In this document: positions 9,273 to 18,369 of the stretch, in pieces | How the letters are laid out: each line of letters starts with the position of its first letter | How positions within the stretch are numbered: the stretch's first letter is position 1 | Assembly: GCA_947623225.1 (NCBI GenBank) | Contig: CANQGO010000010.1 | Location: 1 to 61,666, forward strand | DNA length: 61,666 nucleotides | Direction of reading: 5' to 3' | Source of the DNA: an uncultured Clostridia bacterium | Lineage (GTDB): Bacteria; Bacillota; Clostridia; Christensenellales; CAG-314 | The notes under the pieces: model-generated | Databases searched by the model: none | Seen by the model: the letters and a program-made list of their open reading frames with translations, nothing else | Told to the model about the DNA's origin: nothing | Program-made: the position numbers and the translations under genes

Positions 9273-9311
9273 ACCGCCTGCGGCTTTCTCCGTTGCCGCA
9301 GGCGGTTTTTT
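9273..9311 (+). terminator. Terminator of the small-ORF unit
   Basis: ACCGCCTGCGG / CCGCAGGCGGT 11-bp stem followed by seven T. Confidence 0.9.
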
Positions 9312-9335
9312 GATATTTTCTGCAAATTATATGTA

Positions 9336-9364
9336 TTGAAACTTTTGCTCGTCTATGATACAAT
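9336..9364 (+). promoter_or_regulatory. Promoter for a leaderless mRNA (nuclease gene)
   Basis: TTGAAA, 17 bp, TACAAT. The -10 box ends 7 nt before the ATG at 9372, so transcription should begin at or next to the start codon. No Shine-Dalgarno sequence is present. Confidence 0.6.
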
Positions 9365-9371
9365 ATATTTT

Positions 9372-10409
9372 ATGAAACTTATTCATACTGCAGATATTCA
9401 TCTTGACTCACCTCTTTCGGGAGTCGCCGAACCTTTGCGGCGCAGGAAGGAGTTGCTGAGCGCACTGGAAAATATGGCGAACTATGCTCGCCACACGGGC
9501 GTGCAAGTCATCATAGTGGCGGGAGACCTGTTCGACGGATCCGCCCTTGCTTCCACCGTGCGCAATGTCGCCGATATCGTGAAGGGTAGCGGGTGTACAT
9601 GGTTTGTACTCAGAGGCAATCACGGCGATAGCTCTCCTTACGATCTGCTGGCAAATCTGTGCTCGCAAGAGGTCAAGTTCTTTGGGGACGATTGGACGAA
9701 GTATGAGTGCGCGGACGTCACTATTTGCGGCAGAGAACTCGGTCATGATGACGCCGACAAGTGGAATGAATTGCAACTGGATCCGTCGCGTTTCAATGTG
9801 GTAGTATTGCACGGCGACGTAGACGATCCGGCGTATGGTTTGATAGACAAGAAGGCAATCGCTCGCAGCGGGGCGTCCTATGTTGCTCTGGGGCATAGGC
9901 ATGCTTATGCCGAGTATATGTTTGGTAAGGTACGGGCTTGTTACAGCGGAGCGTTGGAACCTCGCGGATTTGACGAGTGCGCGCAGACCGGTTTTGTGGA
10001 AATAGATACCGAGAAGCGCACGGTCGGATTCGTTCCGCAATCGGTGCGATCGGTCGTTACAATAGAGCTGGATATAAGCAGTGTGACGGGCGATATCTCG
10101 CTGGAGCGAAAGATATTGGACGGCGTTGCGGACGTGGATACGCGTAACTATCTCAACCTTATCTTGGTGGGAGAGACGCAAGAGAGCCTGCATGTGCAGG
10201 CTGCGGCGAACAGCGTGCTTGGCGGCAAATTTTTTGCCCTGCGCGTCAAAGACTGCACCCGTCCGGCAATCGATACGGAGGCACTGAAGCGAGAGGTCTC
10301 TTTGCGTGGCGAATTTGTCAAATTGACGGAAGATATACAAGACGAGCAGTTGCGCGCCGATGTGCTCAAAATGGGTCTTGCCGTACTTGGCGGGGAGGAT
10401 CCGCAATGA
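9372..10409 (+). CDS. SbcD/Mre11-like metallophosphoesterase (YhaO type)
   Basis: The 345-residue product has the full calcineurin-like metal set: ADIHLDSP (Asp8, His10), AGDLFDG, RGNHGD, LHGDVDD and GHRHAY. It matches the Mre11/SbcD/YhaO exonuclease family, which pairs with an SMC-like ATPase in double-strand-break processing. That partner follows with an ATGA overlap. ATG at 9372 is used because the family N-terminus (MKLIHTADIHLD) begins there and the promoter lies immediately upstream. Nearby recF suggests no operon link. YhaO is favoured over SbcD because the partner ATPase is short and has membrane spans. Confidence 0.92.
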   Translation: MKLIHTADIHLDSPLSGVAEPLRRRKELLSALENMANYARHTGVQVIIVAGDLFDGSALASTVRNVADIVKGSGCTWFVLRGNHGDSSPYDLLANLCSQEVKFFGDDWTKYECADVTICGRELGHDDADKWNELQLDPSRFNVVVLHGDVDDPAYGLIDKKAIARSGASYVALGHRHAYAEYMFGKVRACYSGALEPRGFDECAQTGFVEIDTEKRTVGFVPQSVRSVVTIELDISSVTGDISLERKILDGVADVDTRNYLNLILVGETQESLHVQAAANSVLGGKFFALRVKDCTRPAIDTEALKREVSLRGEFVKLTEDIQDEQLRADVLKMGLAVLGGEDPQ

Positions 10410-12271
10410 GATTGATTCGTGCGAATATAGAATCTTTCGGCAAGCTGGAGAGCTTCAAAGTTGAATTTGATACGGGCGTCAATGTGTTTAACAAAGAAAA
10501 CGGTGCGGGCAAGACGACATTGAGCGCATTTATACGCGCCATGCTGTACGGTTTCGAGTATAGGGTGGTCAATGGTATCAAGGACGTGGCTCGTTACCAA
10601 CCGTGGGGCAGCAATGGCAAGTTCGGCGGCAGTCTGACGGTAGAAAAGGACGGGGAGCGGTACCGGATAGAGAGATTTTTCGGCTTGACAGCCAAGAGTG
10701 AGCAGAAACGAATAGTCAAAGAGGCTACGGGCACCGTTGTGAATTGGGACAAGGAACCGGGCGAAGTGCTGCTTGGACTGACGGCGGAAAGTTACGATCG
10801 CTCGGCGTATTATCCCCAAGAAGCGGTTGAGCTTGCATCTAATGACAATCTGGATGCTCGACTGGCGAATCTGGTTCAGAACAGCGCGGACAACTACGAT
10901 AAGATACAGGATAAATTGCGCGCATACAAGAAGAATCTGCGCTACGAGAAGGGCGTGGGTGGAGTTATAGCGGAGCTTGAAAGCAAACAGCGTGAACTCG
11001 ACAGAAAACTGTATACAGTAGACGCCAATAAGCGTCGTAGCGAGTACATAGATTCGCGGCTGGCGCAGATTGAGCAAGAGCGTGAAGGTCTTAGTCGCAA
11101 GGCGGCAGAGATGCAGAATGAAGCCAATGAGCTACGCGGCAAATTGGCTCAGGCTCAGCCTGCGGAGGAACAGAGACGCTCCGCAGCCAAATATGAAGAA
11201 CTTCATGAGCGTATCGCACGTGTACCTGTCGAGTTCGAAGAGGATATGGCGAGGTGCGATCAATTGGCAAGACAGATCGACCATTTGCCCAAAGAACACC
11301 ATGGACTAAATTTGCCGCTGTTGTGCACGGCAGGCGCACTCGTTTTGATAGGCATCGTAATGATTATACTGGGCGCGGCAAGTCTTATGAATATGGTCGT
11401 GGGGCTGGTGTCGGGCGGCGTACTTGCAGTAGTGGGTGTATGCGTGTTTGTATATGTGCTGTACAGATACAGAGCGGCGGGCGGTAAAAGCGACGCCGAC
11501 GAACGCGATATGCTACTGAGAGAATTTTACAAAATCGCGGGCAAATACGTATACGTGCGAGAGGACGATCTTGAGGGCACGAGGCGCGCATTGTGGGAGA
11601 CGTACGCCGAGTACAAGGGCAATCTGCGCGCCATGGATGGGTTGCAGCACGCACAGATCACCCGGGTGGATACGTCACACTTACAGCAGCGTTTGACCGA
11701 GTCGGAAGACGCGTTGAAAGACATATCCGCACAGAATGAAAGATTGGTCGCAGAAGGCAGCCGTCTCGAAGCGGAGAGGGCAGGTCTGGATCTCGATAGC
11801 GTGAGTATAAGCGACCAACTGTTGGACCTGTCCGAGCAGAAACAAGCGGCTGAGTACCGCTATCGTGTGGCGGATACCGTGTCCAAACTGCTTGAGCAAG
11901 CGAAAGAGAATCTGTCGGTGAGTTATTTGCCCAAGCTGTGTGCGCGTATGAGGGAATTGATAAGGCAGGTTACGGGCAATGATCTGCAGGTGGAATTGGA
12001 CAGGAATTTTAGCGTGAGTCTGAGAGAAAATGAGCAGACGAAGAAGATAGACGAATTCAGCCGCGGTACGAGAGAGATAGCACTGTTGTGTTTTAGGATA
12101 GCACTGAGTGAGTTGCTCTACGACGGAGATATTCCATTGCTGGTTATAGACGACGCTTTTGTAAATTTCGACGAATACAATTTCCGTCGCGCAACAGCGT
12201 TGTTGAAAAGTATGAAAAATACTCAGGTGATATATTTTACTTGCCATGATCGCTTGGGCGATTTGCAATAA
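10406..12271 (+). CDS. YhaN/SbcC-like SMC-type ATPase with membrane hinge
   Basis: The 621-residue product has a Walker A at 33-38 (GAGKTT), coiled coil at ~190-290, two hydrophobic spans at ~300-355 where a hinge would be, a second coiled coil at ~400-520, an ABC signature-like FSRGTRE near 550 and Walker B LLVIDDAF near 578. It is far shorter than SbcC (about 1000) but similar in plan to Bacillus YhaN. With the overlapping nuclease it should form a DNA end-processing complex tethered at the membrane. GAGG lies upstream of the start. DNA repair is inferred from family; the role of the membrane spans is unknown. Confidence 0.88.
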   Translation: MRLIRANIESFGKLESFKVEFDTGVNVFNKENGAGKTTLSAFIRAMLYGFEYRVVNGIKDVARYQPWGSNGKFGGSLTVEKDGERYRIERFFGLTAKSEQKRIVKEATGTVVNWDKEPGEVLLGLTAESYDRSAYYPQEAVELASNDNLDARLANLVQNSADNYDKIQDKLRAYKKNLRYEKGVGGVIAELESKQRELDRKLYTVDANKRRSEYIDSRLAQIEQEREGLSRKAAEMQNEANELRGKLAQAQPAEEQRRSAAKYEELHERIARVPVEFEEDMARCDQLARQIDHLPKEHHGLNLPLLCTAGALVLIGIVMIILGAASLMNMVVGLVSGGVLAVVGVCVFVYVLYRYRAAGGKSDADERDMLLREFYKIAGKYVYVREDDLEGTRRALWETYAEYKGNLRAMDGLQHAQITRVDTSHLQQRLTESEDALKDISAQNERLVAEGSRLEAERAGLDLDSVSISDQLLDLSEQKQAAEYRYRVADTVSKLLEQAKENLSVSYLPKLCARMRELIRQVTGNDLQVELDRNFSVSLRENEQTKKIDEFSRGTREIALLCFRIALSELLYDGDIPLLVIDDAFVNFDEYNFRRATALLKSMKNTQVIYFTCHDRLGDLQ

Positions 12272-12302
12272 TTTTTGAAAATATATAAAAGAGGTAGAAA
12301 AT

Positions 12303-13112
12303 ATGGATGTAGTACAGTTTAGTAAAGAGATCCGACGCAATACGCTCAGATGCTTACATTCACAGGGGTCGGGACACGTAGGCGGAAGTCTGTCTATAGC
12401 AGACTTGCTTGCGGTATTGTATACCAATCATATGCACGTAGATCCCACCCATCCCAAAATGGAGGACCGGGACAAGTTGGTATTGAGCAAAGGCCACGCA
12501 GGTCCGGCACTCTATGCCACATTGGCGTTGAAGGGCTTTTTCCCCATCGAGTGGTTGGACACGCTTAATCAGTTGGGTACACGCTTGCCCAGTCACGTTA
12601 ATATCAATCTGACGCCCGGTGTGGATATGACCGCCGGAAGTCTCGGGCAGGGATTGTCTTGTGCCTGCGGACTTGCCATAGCCGACAAGGTGAAGGGGAT
12701 CAAGGACAGATACGTATATGTGATAACGGGCGAAGGCGAGTTGCAGGAAGGACAGAACTGGGAGGCTGCCATGTTGGCAGCAGATAAGAAACTGGACAAT
12801 ATTATAGTTTTCGTCGACAGTAATAAGATGCAGATAGACGGTTACACCAGAGACGTGATGGACGTAGAAGACCTCGTCGCCAAGTTTGAGGCGTTCGGCT
12901 TTGCCACGCAGCGCGTGAACGGACACGATCACGCAGCGTTGGACGCTGCCATAGTGAAAGCGAAATCAGACAATTGCGGCTCACCACACTGTATTATAAT
13001 GGATACGGTCAAGGGCAAAGGCATCAGTTTTTATGAAACGATGGGTGCGGGCGTGCATAGCACTACCGTCACGGACGAACAGTACGCGGCGGCATTGGAA
13101 GAATTGAAATAA
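12303..13112 (+). CDS. Transketolase, N-terminal (TPP-binding) subunit
   Basis: The 269-residue product covers the thiamine-diphosphate half of transketolase, as in organisms with a split enzyme. Visible motifs are GHVGGSLS, SKGHAGPALYA, GSLGQGLS and the TPP/Mg motif ITGEGELQEGQNWEA...DSNKMQIDG. The usual GDGE is GEGE here, a conservative change. The enzyme moves two-carbon units in the non-oxidative pentose phosphate pathway. AGAGG precedes the ATG, 31 bp after the YhaN-like gene, and the C-terminal subunit follows 13 bp later. The rpiA gene at 54 kb belongs to the same pathway but not to this operon. Confidence 0.95.
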   Translation: MDVVQFSKEIRRNTLRCLHSQGSGHVGGSLSIADLLAVLYTNHMHVDPTHPKMEDRDKLVLSKGHAGPALYATLALKGFFPIEWLDTLNQLGTRLPSHVNINLTPGVDMTAGSLGQGLSCACGLAIADKVKGIKDRYVYVITGEGELQEGQNWEAAMLAADKKLDNIIVFVDSNKMQIDGYTRDVMDVEDLVAKFEAFGFATQRVNGHDHAALDAAIVKAKSDNCGSPHCIIMDTVKGKGISFYETMGAGVHSTTVTDEQYAAALEELK

Positions 13113-13125
13113 GGGGACCGATACT

Positions 13126-14052
13126 ATGGAATTGCGAAAAGAATACGCGGGAGAACTTGCCCGCCTTATGAGAACGAACGACAAAATATTCATTCTTGAC
13201 GCGGATCTCGCCGGAGCGGGCGGGACAAAAGCGTTGTATGCGGAATTTCCCGACAGGTGTCTGAATGTAGGTGTGGCAGAAGCCAATATGACTTGCGTTG
13301 CCGTAGGACTTGCCGCTAGCGGGTTTATACCGTTTATACACAGTTTTGCTCCGTTTGCCACACGCAGAGTATTCGATCAGATAGCCGTGTCGGTAAGTTA
13401 CTCCGAGCAAAACGTGAAGATAGTGGGATTCGATCCGGGTGTGCATACCACTTACAACGGCGGAACGCACATGACGTTCGAAGATATGGCGTGCATGAGA
13501 GCCTTAAGTAATATAGCCGTTCTGGATATAGTAGACGGTGTACAGTTGCGGAAGGCATTGCCCTATATAGTTCAGCACGATGGAGCCATGTATATTAGAT
13601 TTGTCCGCAAACAGACGGATACGCTCTTTTCCGAAGACTATGAGTTTCATTTCGGCAAGGCAGACAAACTACGTGACGGTAATGATATAACCATAGTGGC
13701 AAGCGGGACGATGCTGTTTGACGCGGTCAAGGCAGCTGACGTATTGGCGAAGGAAGGAATATCCGTGGATCTGCTGGGCATACACACTGTCAAGCCGCTG
13801 GATGAGGAGGCGATAATTGCTTCCGCGCGCAAGACGGGTCGCGTTCTTACGGCAGAGAATCACTCCATCCACGGCGGACTGTACTCGGCGGTGACGGAAG
13901 TGTTGTCCGCACAGGCTCCTACGTTGTGTGACGCTGTTGCTGTGCGTGACAGGCTGACTCAGGTGGGTAAGCTGGACGACCTGAAGAGGGATTACGGTCT
14001 TACCGTCGAAGATATATGCGAACGGGCAAGGAAGTTGCTGCAACACAAATAA
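13126..14052 (+). CDS. Transketolase, C-terminal (pyrimidine-binding) subunit
   Basis: The 308-residue product holds the pyrimidine-binding and C-terminal transketolase domains: [15 protein letters not shown] with the Glu that activates TPP, the [16 protein letters not shown] region, and a C-terminal domain with '[14 protein letters not shown].i...a...g.vlt.EnHsihGGL'. AAGGGGA precedes the start. It needs the upstream subunit for activity. Glycerol kinase begins 20 bp downstream, so this appears to be a small carbon-metabolism operon. Confidence 0.95.
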   Translation: MELRKEYAGELARLMRTNDKIFILDADLAGAGGTKALYAEFPDRCLNVGVAEANMTCVAVGLAASGFIPFIHSFAPFATRRVFDQIAVSVSYSEQNVKIVGFDPGVHTTYNGGTHMTFEDMACMRALSNIAVLDIVDGVQLRKALPYIVQHDGAMYIRFVRKQTDTLFSEDYEFHFGKADKLRDGNDITIVASGTMLFDAVKAADVLAKEGISVDLLGIHTVKPLDEEAIIASARKTGRVLTAENHSIHGGLYSAVTEVLSAQAPTLCDAVAVRDRLTQVGKLDDLKRDYGLTVEDICERARKLLQHK

Positions 14053-14072
14053 AAAACAGCGAAGGTGTACAG

Positions 14073-15551
14073 ATGAAATATATTCTTGCATTGGATCAGG
14101 GTACCACCAGCTCGCGAGCCATTGTATTTGACTGCAATGGGGAGATAGTTTCCCGTGCTCAACAGGAATTTCCTCAAATCTATCCGCGCGGTGGGTGGGT
14201 GGAACACGATCCGAATGATATATTGAGCAGCCAACTCGGCGTGATAGCCGAGTCCTTCGTGCGCGCAGGCATAACGGGTGAAGATATAGCCGCAGTGGGC
14301 ATCACCAATCAGCGCGAAACTGTCATAGTGTGGGAGCGTAAGACCGGCAAACCTGTCTACAATGCCATAGTATGGCAGTGCCGACGTACGGCAGACTATT
14401 GCGAGCAACTGCGCAAAGACAGACTGGACGCGTATATATATGACAAGACGGGACTGGTTCCGGATGCGTATTTCTCTGCTACCAAGCTGAAGTGGATACT
14501 GGACAATGTGACAGGCGCACGCGAACGTGCCGAGCGCGGGGAGCTTTGTTTCGGGACGGTGGACACGTATATAATGTGGCACTTGTCTAAGGGCAAAATT
14601 TTCGCTACGGATTATACCAATGCAAGCAGGACCATGTTGTTTAATATACATACATTGCGTTGGGACGAGGAGCTGCTCAAACTTTTCGACATTCCGCTCT
14701 GTATGTTGCCGGAAGTCAAACCGTCCGGCAGTCACTACGGCTATGCGGAAGTGACCATGCTGGGGGCGAGGGTTCCTATTTGTGGCGTTGCAGGCGATCA
14801 ACAGGCGGCGTTGTTCGGACAATTGTGCGTGGATTCCGGTTCTATGAAGAACACCTTTGGCACGGGTTGCTTTTTGTTGATGAATACCGGCACCAAGCCC
14901 GTTTGCTCCAAGGGATTGGTGACTACACTTGCGGCAGGGACGGATTGGAATGTGCAGTATGCCGTCGAGGGCAGCGTATTTATGGGCGGTGCCATAGTGC
15001 AGTGGCTCAGAGACGAGATGCGCATGCTGCGCGACGTCTCCGATTCGGAAAGATATGCTATGCGCGTGAAAAACACCAATGGTGTGTATATTGTTCCCGC
15101 TTTTGTGGGATTGGGCGCGCCTTATTGGGATCCGAAAGTGCGAGGAACGGTATACGGACTCACTCGCGGCACCAAGAAGGAACATTTCATTCGCGCCGCG
15201 CTCGAGAGTATAGCCTATCAGGTCTACGACGTAGCGAAGGTCATGGAAAGCGACCTCGGCAGTCCTATCACCTCTTTGTATGTTGACGGCGGAGGTTCGC
15301 AAAATAACTTCCTTATGCAGTTTCAGGCTGATATACTCGGTATAGACGTACTGCGCCCCCGTGTGACCGAAACTACGGCATTGGGAGTGTGCTATTTGGC
15401 GGGGTTGACGGTAGGTTACTTCGATAGTATAGACGGTATACGTAGCAACAAAAAGATAGAGCGCACATTCTCTCCATCGATGGACGAGCGTACCCGTCGC
15501 CGTCTTGTAGAAGGCTGGGCAGACAGTGTTCGTCGCGCGCGTTGCGAATAG
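14073..15551 (+). CDS. glpK: Glycerol kinase
   Basis: The 492-residue product phosphorylates glycerol with ATP to sn-glycerol 3-phosphate. It begins with the FGGY-kinase phosphate loop [17 protein letters not shown] and contains GGWVEHDP, '[12 protein letters not shown].[16 protein letters not shown]', '[13 protein letters not shown]', '[11 protein letters not shown]' and '[16 protein letters not shown]', all glycerol-kinase signatures; the length is normal. ATG at 14073 is chosen over an upstream in-frame start at 14016, which would overlap the transketolase gene, and because AGGT precedes it. A terminator follows. No glycerol facilitator is nearby. Confidence 0.96.
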   Translation: MKYILALDQGTTSSRAIVFDCNGEIVSRAQQEFPQIYPRGGWVEHDPNDILSSQLGVIAESFVRAGITGEDIAAVGITNQRETVIVWERKTGKPVYNAIVWQCRRTADYCEQLRKDRLDAYIYDKTGLVPDAYFSATKLKWILDNVTGARERAERGELCFGTVDTYIMWHLSKGKIFATDYTNASRTMLFNIHTLRWDEELLKLFDIPLCMLPEVKPSGSHYGYAEVTMLGARVPICGVAGDQQAALFGQLCVDSGSMKNTFGTGCFLLMNTGTKPVCSKGLVTTLAAGTDWNVQYAVEGSVFMGGAIVQWLRDEMRMLRDVSDSERYAMRVKNTNGVYIVPAFVGLGAPYWDPKVRGTVYGLTRGTKKEHFIRAALESIAYQVYDVAKVMESDLGSPITSLYVDGGGSQNNFLMQFQADILGIDVLRPRVTETTALGVCYLAGLTVGYFDSIDGIRSNKKIERTFSPSMDERTRRRLVEGWADSVRRARCE

Positions 15552-15561
15552 AGTGATTCAA

Positions 15562-15592
15562 AAATGCGGTTTTGGATAAAAGCCGCATTTAT
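15562..15592 (+). terminator. Terminator after glpK
   Basis: AAATGCGG/CCGCATTT stem, extended by TTTT/AAAA pairing inside, then ATTTGTCTTTT. Confidence 0.75.
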
Positions 15593-15621
15593 TTGTCTTT
15601 TGAAAAGATTTCGGGTATAAT
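15593..15621 (+). promoter_or_regulatory. Promoter for a leaderless mRNA (phosphoesterase)
   Basis: TTGTCT, 17 bp, TATAAT. The -10 box ends 6 nt before the ATG at 15628, placing +1 at the start codon. Confidence 0.65.
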
Positions 15622-15627
15622 GGCGAT

Positions 15628-16356
15628 ATGAAAAGGATCGGCGTGATAACGGACATACACGGCAACGAGGAAGCCCTGATAGCCGTATTGAAAATGTTGG
15701 ATGAGTACAAGTGCGATGAGATATTGCATCTCGGTGACGTAGTGGATATAGGCCCTGACAGTCGCAGGTGTCTTGAGATATTGTTGGATCGCAGCGACGT
15801 TACTTGTCTGCTGGGCAACCACGACAGGGATTTTGTGTTGGACCATGCGGATATTCGTCAAAATTCGCATGTGCCCTTCGAGCACAAGCGAGCCGTATTT
15901 GACAGTATGACAGAGGATATGCGCCGTGCGGTCAAGGAATTTCCACTGCATACGGAGAGAATATGCGGTGGAAGAAAATTATTCTTTTGTCACTATGCAT
16001 TGGATCCGCAAGCGGATACTTGGCGGCAATTTCCTTTTATGCCGTTGCAGATACACCCGACAGCAGAGGATTTCGACGAGATCTTCAGCGAGGTTGAGGC
16101 AGACGCGGTGTTTTTTGGTCACAAACATGAACCTTGCGACATAGAGGGTCGCAGGCTTTATGTTGATGTCGGCAGCGTGGGCTGTCACCCCGAGCCTTAT
16201 GCGCGCGCCGTGCTTATAGAATATGACGACGCGCACTGGTCATACAGACGGATACAGACTCCTTATTGTGCTCAGGCACTCCGTGACAAAATGCACGTTT
16301 ATCCGGGTGGGGATGCTTTGTTTGATTACTATTTTTTACGAAAAAATGCCGAATAA
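15628..16356 (+). CDS. Calcineurin-like metallophosphoesterase
   Basis: The 242-residue product is a YfcE/PrpE-type phosphoesterase. It shows ITDIHGNEEAL, HLGDVVDIGPDS, LLGNHDRD, FCHYA and FGHKHEP, the standard two-metal set; 'DVGSVGCHPEPYA' fits the variant that follows GH-H in this family. The substrate may be a phosphoprotein, nucleotide or diadenosine polyphosphate; the sequence does not decide. No ribosome site is visible; the promoter -10 box abuts the start codon. It is a single gene between two terminators. Confidence 0.9.
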   Translation: MKRIGVITDIHGNEEALIAVLKMLDEYKCDEILHLGDVVDIGPDSRRCLEILLDRSDVTCLLGNHDRDFVLDHADIRQNSHVPFEHKRAVFDSMTEDMRRAVKEFPLHTERICGGRKLFFCHYALDPQADTWRQFPFMPLQIHPTAEDFDEIFSEVEADAVFFGHKHEPCDIEGRRLYVDVGSVGCHPEPYARAVLIEYDDAHWSYRRIQTPYCAQALRDKMHVYPGGDALFDYYFLRKNAE

Positions 16357-16358
16357 AA

Positions 16359-16387
16359 AAACCCTCTTGCCGAAAGCAAGAGGGTTT
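16359..16387. terminator. Bidirectional terminator
   Basis: AAACCCTCTTGC / GCAAGAGGGTTT 12-bp stem with loop CGAAA, A-run before and T-run after; shared by convergent genes. Confidence 0.92.
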
Positions 16388-16397
16388 TTGATGAGGC

Positions 16398-17270
16398 TTA
16401 TTTGCTACGTGATTCGCCGCAGAAGAAAATCGCTACCGTGCCCGGTCCGCAGTGCGAAGCGATCACGGGGCCTATGTCATATATGCGTATGTCTGCATTG
16501 GGATATTCCGCATGCAGTGCGTCATACATTTTTTGCGCGGATTTGATGCAGTCCGAATGTCCTATCCACAGTTTCCCGTTGTAGTCTTTGCCGTCGGCGA
16601 TCTTACGCGCCACTTCGGCAAGAGTTCGCTCCATCGCTTTGCTCTCACTCATTACTTTGGAGTAGGCTACGATTTTACCATTGCCGTCAAGGTGCATGAT
16701 GGGGCAGAGTTTCAGGATATTGCCTATGAGTGCAGCGGGACCGGATATTCTGCCGCTGCGACGGAAATAGGTCAAGGTGGTGGAATAGAATTGGTGTATT
16801 ACATTCAGGCGGTTTGCCATAGCCCATTCGTACAATTGATCTATGGACGCTCCGCTGTCACGCCTATCGGCGATCATATCCGTAAACAATCCATATCCCA
16901 CGCAGGCACACAATGAGTCAACTACGTAAATTTTGCGATCGGGATATTGCTTTTTTAATATTTCCGCTGCGGCGATCGCGTTGGCGCAGGACTGTGACAA
17001 TCCTGAGCCGAATGCTATGTGCAGCAAGTCTCCCTGCTCTACAAAAGGACGGAAAAAGTCCACATAACGTTCCGTATTGATCAGGGACGTGGAGGGCTGT
17101 TTGCCGGAAGTGAGTTTTTCGTAAAATAATTTAAGCCCGTCTCCTTTACGTAAATCGTCGAAGTATTCCACTCCGTCAAATATATAGGTGTATGCTATGA
17201 CAGGCAGACCCCTTTCTTCCAGATGAGACCAGTTAAGGTCGACGGTCGATTCGCAACTGATTGTATACAA
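16398..17270 (-). CDS. DegV-family fatty-acid-binding protein
   Basis: The 290-residue product matches the DegV/FakB fold: N-terminal ISCESTVDL, the Ser-rich loop region 'QPSTSLI', 'HIAFGSGLSQSCANAI..A', 'IYVVDSLCACVGYGL', 'YFRRSGRISG' and a final 'DIGPVIASHCGPGT'. FakB-type proteins hold a fatty acid for phosphorylation by FakA; no FakA is in the window. The start is TTG at 17270, 9 nt after AGGAGG. It is 20 bp downstream of a close paralogue and probably cotranscribed. The extra Cys residues near the ligand loop are unusual but shared with the paralogue. Confidence 0.92.
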   Translation of the reverse strand: MYTISCESTVDLNWSHLEERGLPVIAYTYIFDGVEYFDDLRKGDGLKLFYEKLTSGKQPSTSLINTERYVDFFRPFVEQGDLLHIAFGSGLSQSCANAIAAAEILKKQYPDRKIYVVDSLCACVGYGLFTDMIADRRDSGASIDQLYEWAMANRLNVIHQFYSTTLTYFRRSGRISGPAALIGNILKLCPIMHLDGNGKIVAYSKVMSESKAMERTLAEVARKIADGKDYNGKLWIGHSDCIKSAQKMYDALHAEYPNADIRIYDIGPVIASHCGPGTVAIFFCGESRSK

Positions 17271-17290
17271 TATTCTTTACCTCCTTTTGA

Positions 17291-18160
17291 TTATTTTGCG
17301 ACGGCACGCTCATTTCCCCAATAGCATGCCAATACCGTTCCCGGTCCGCAGCGTGAAGCTATGACGGGGTCGATATCGAACGTGCGTATATCCGCATTTG
17401 GATACAATTTGCGGAGGCGTGTGGCCATGGCATGTGCGGAGCTTATATAATCGCTGTGCCCCAACCACAGCTTGCCGCTGTAGTCGCCGCCGACATTGTC
17501 ACCTATATCTTGAAGAAGGCTGTCTGCCGCGCGAGTCTCTTTGCGATGCTTGCGCATGGGCAGAATATTGCCGTTGCTATCCGTGCTCATGACGAGGCAC
17601 GAGTGACGGTGCAGATGTCTGCCCTTCAGGCAGGATACGTCCGCGTGCCGTTTGAGATAGCGCGGAGATACAGAATAGAATATCTGATGCACTCTGGTGC
17701 GATTGAGAATGACCCAGTCGTGTACTTCGTCCAGAGTCTTACCCTCGTCGCGCAGATCCGCCAGACAGTCTACGAGCATACCGTATCCTACGCTGGCGCA
17801 CGTAGTATCCACTATATATATCTTACGGTCGGGGAACTCTTTTTGCAATTGCTCTGCCGCATTGAGAGCATTTACCACCGATTCGGATAGTGCAGACGCC
17901 AATGTCAGGTGCAACAGGTCTCCCACTTGCAGTAGCGGGCGGAAGTATTCTGTGTAGTGTTCGACGCTTATAGGTAACGAACGTGGACTTTTGCCGGAGG
18001 CTATTTGATTATATAGCACTGCCAGGCTCGCGCCGTTACGCATGTCATCCGGATAATTTATCCCGTCCAGTACATACGAATGAGCAATTGTAGAAATATT
18101 TCGCTTGTTCAGATAGCGCAAGTCGAGATCAACAGTGGATTCACAACTTATGGTGTACAT
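17291..18160 (-). CDS. DegV-family fatty-acid-binding protein, tandem paralogue
   Basis: The 289-residue product shares the first 12 residues and overall plan with the downstream gene: ISCESTVDL, 'HLTLASALSESVVNAL', 'IYIVDTTCASVGYGM', and 'DIDPVIASRCGPGT'. The position corresponding to YFRRSGRISG is changed to 'YLKRHADVSCLKG', so this copy has diverged in the segment that usually closes over the lipid. ATG is preceded by AAGGAGG at good spacing. The leader has an inverted repeat GAGCGA/TCGCTC (18187-18202) that could be an operator. The pair looks like a duplication with altered ligand or partner preference (inference). Confidence 0.9.
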   Translation of the reverse strand: MYTISCESTVDLDLRYLNKRNISTIAHSYVLDGINYPDDMRNGASLAVLYNQIASGKSPRSLPISVEHYTEYFRPLLQVGDLLHLTLASALSESVVNALNAAEQLQKEFPDRKIYIVDTTCASVGYGMLVDCLADLRDEGKTLDEVHDWVILNRTRVHQIFYSVSPRYLKRHADVSCLKGRHLHRHSCLVMSTDSNGNILPMRKHRKETRAADSLLQDIGDNVGGDYSGKLWLGHSDYISSAHAMATRLRKLYPNADIRTFDIDPVIASRCGPGTVLACYWGNERAVAK

Positions 18161-18301
18161 ATAGGTACCTCCTTGTTTTGGGTAGAGCGAATTATCGCTC
18201 GCACAATATCCATTATATACCTTCTCGCGGATAAGTCTCCCTACTCATGCTTATCGACAGTCTACACTGCGCGTCGAGAGTTGTAGAGAAAAATCATATC
18301 G

Positions 18302-18320
18302 ATTCTACTCAGAGTAGAAT
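18302..18320. promoter_or_regulatory. Palindrome upstream of the XRE regulator gene
   Basis: ATTCTACTC-A-GAGTAGAAT is a 9-bp inverted repeat with one central base, 14 bp before the -35 box of the XRE gene. It could be the regulator's own operator. A weaker pair TCTACA/TGTAGA lies just upstream. A terminator role is possible because T residues follow. Confidence 0.5.
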
Positions 18321-18334
18321 TGGCTTTTTTACGG

Positions 18335-18363
18335 TTGCATATAAAGAAAATAAGTGATATAAT
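18335..18363 (+). promoter_or_regulatory. Promoter for a leaderless mRNA (XRE regulator)
   Basis: TTGCAT, 17 bp, TATAAT; 6 nt from the -10 box to the ATG at 18370. Confidence 0.65.
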
Positions 18364-18369
18364 GGCACT

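Noticed and set aside
14016..14072. Upstream start of glycerol kinase
   Set aside because: It overlaps the transketolase gene and precedes the conserved N-terminus of the family.
13992..15302. Long minus-strand ORF (436 codons) opposite glpK
   Set aside because: It is an antisense shadow; the composition reflects the codon use of glpK.
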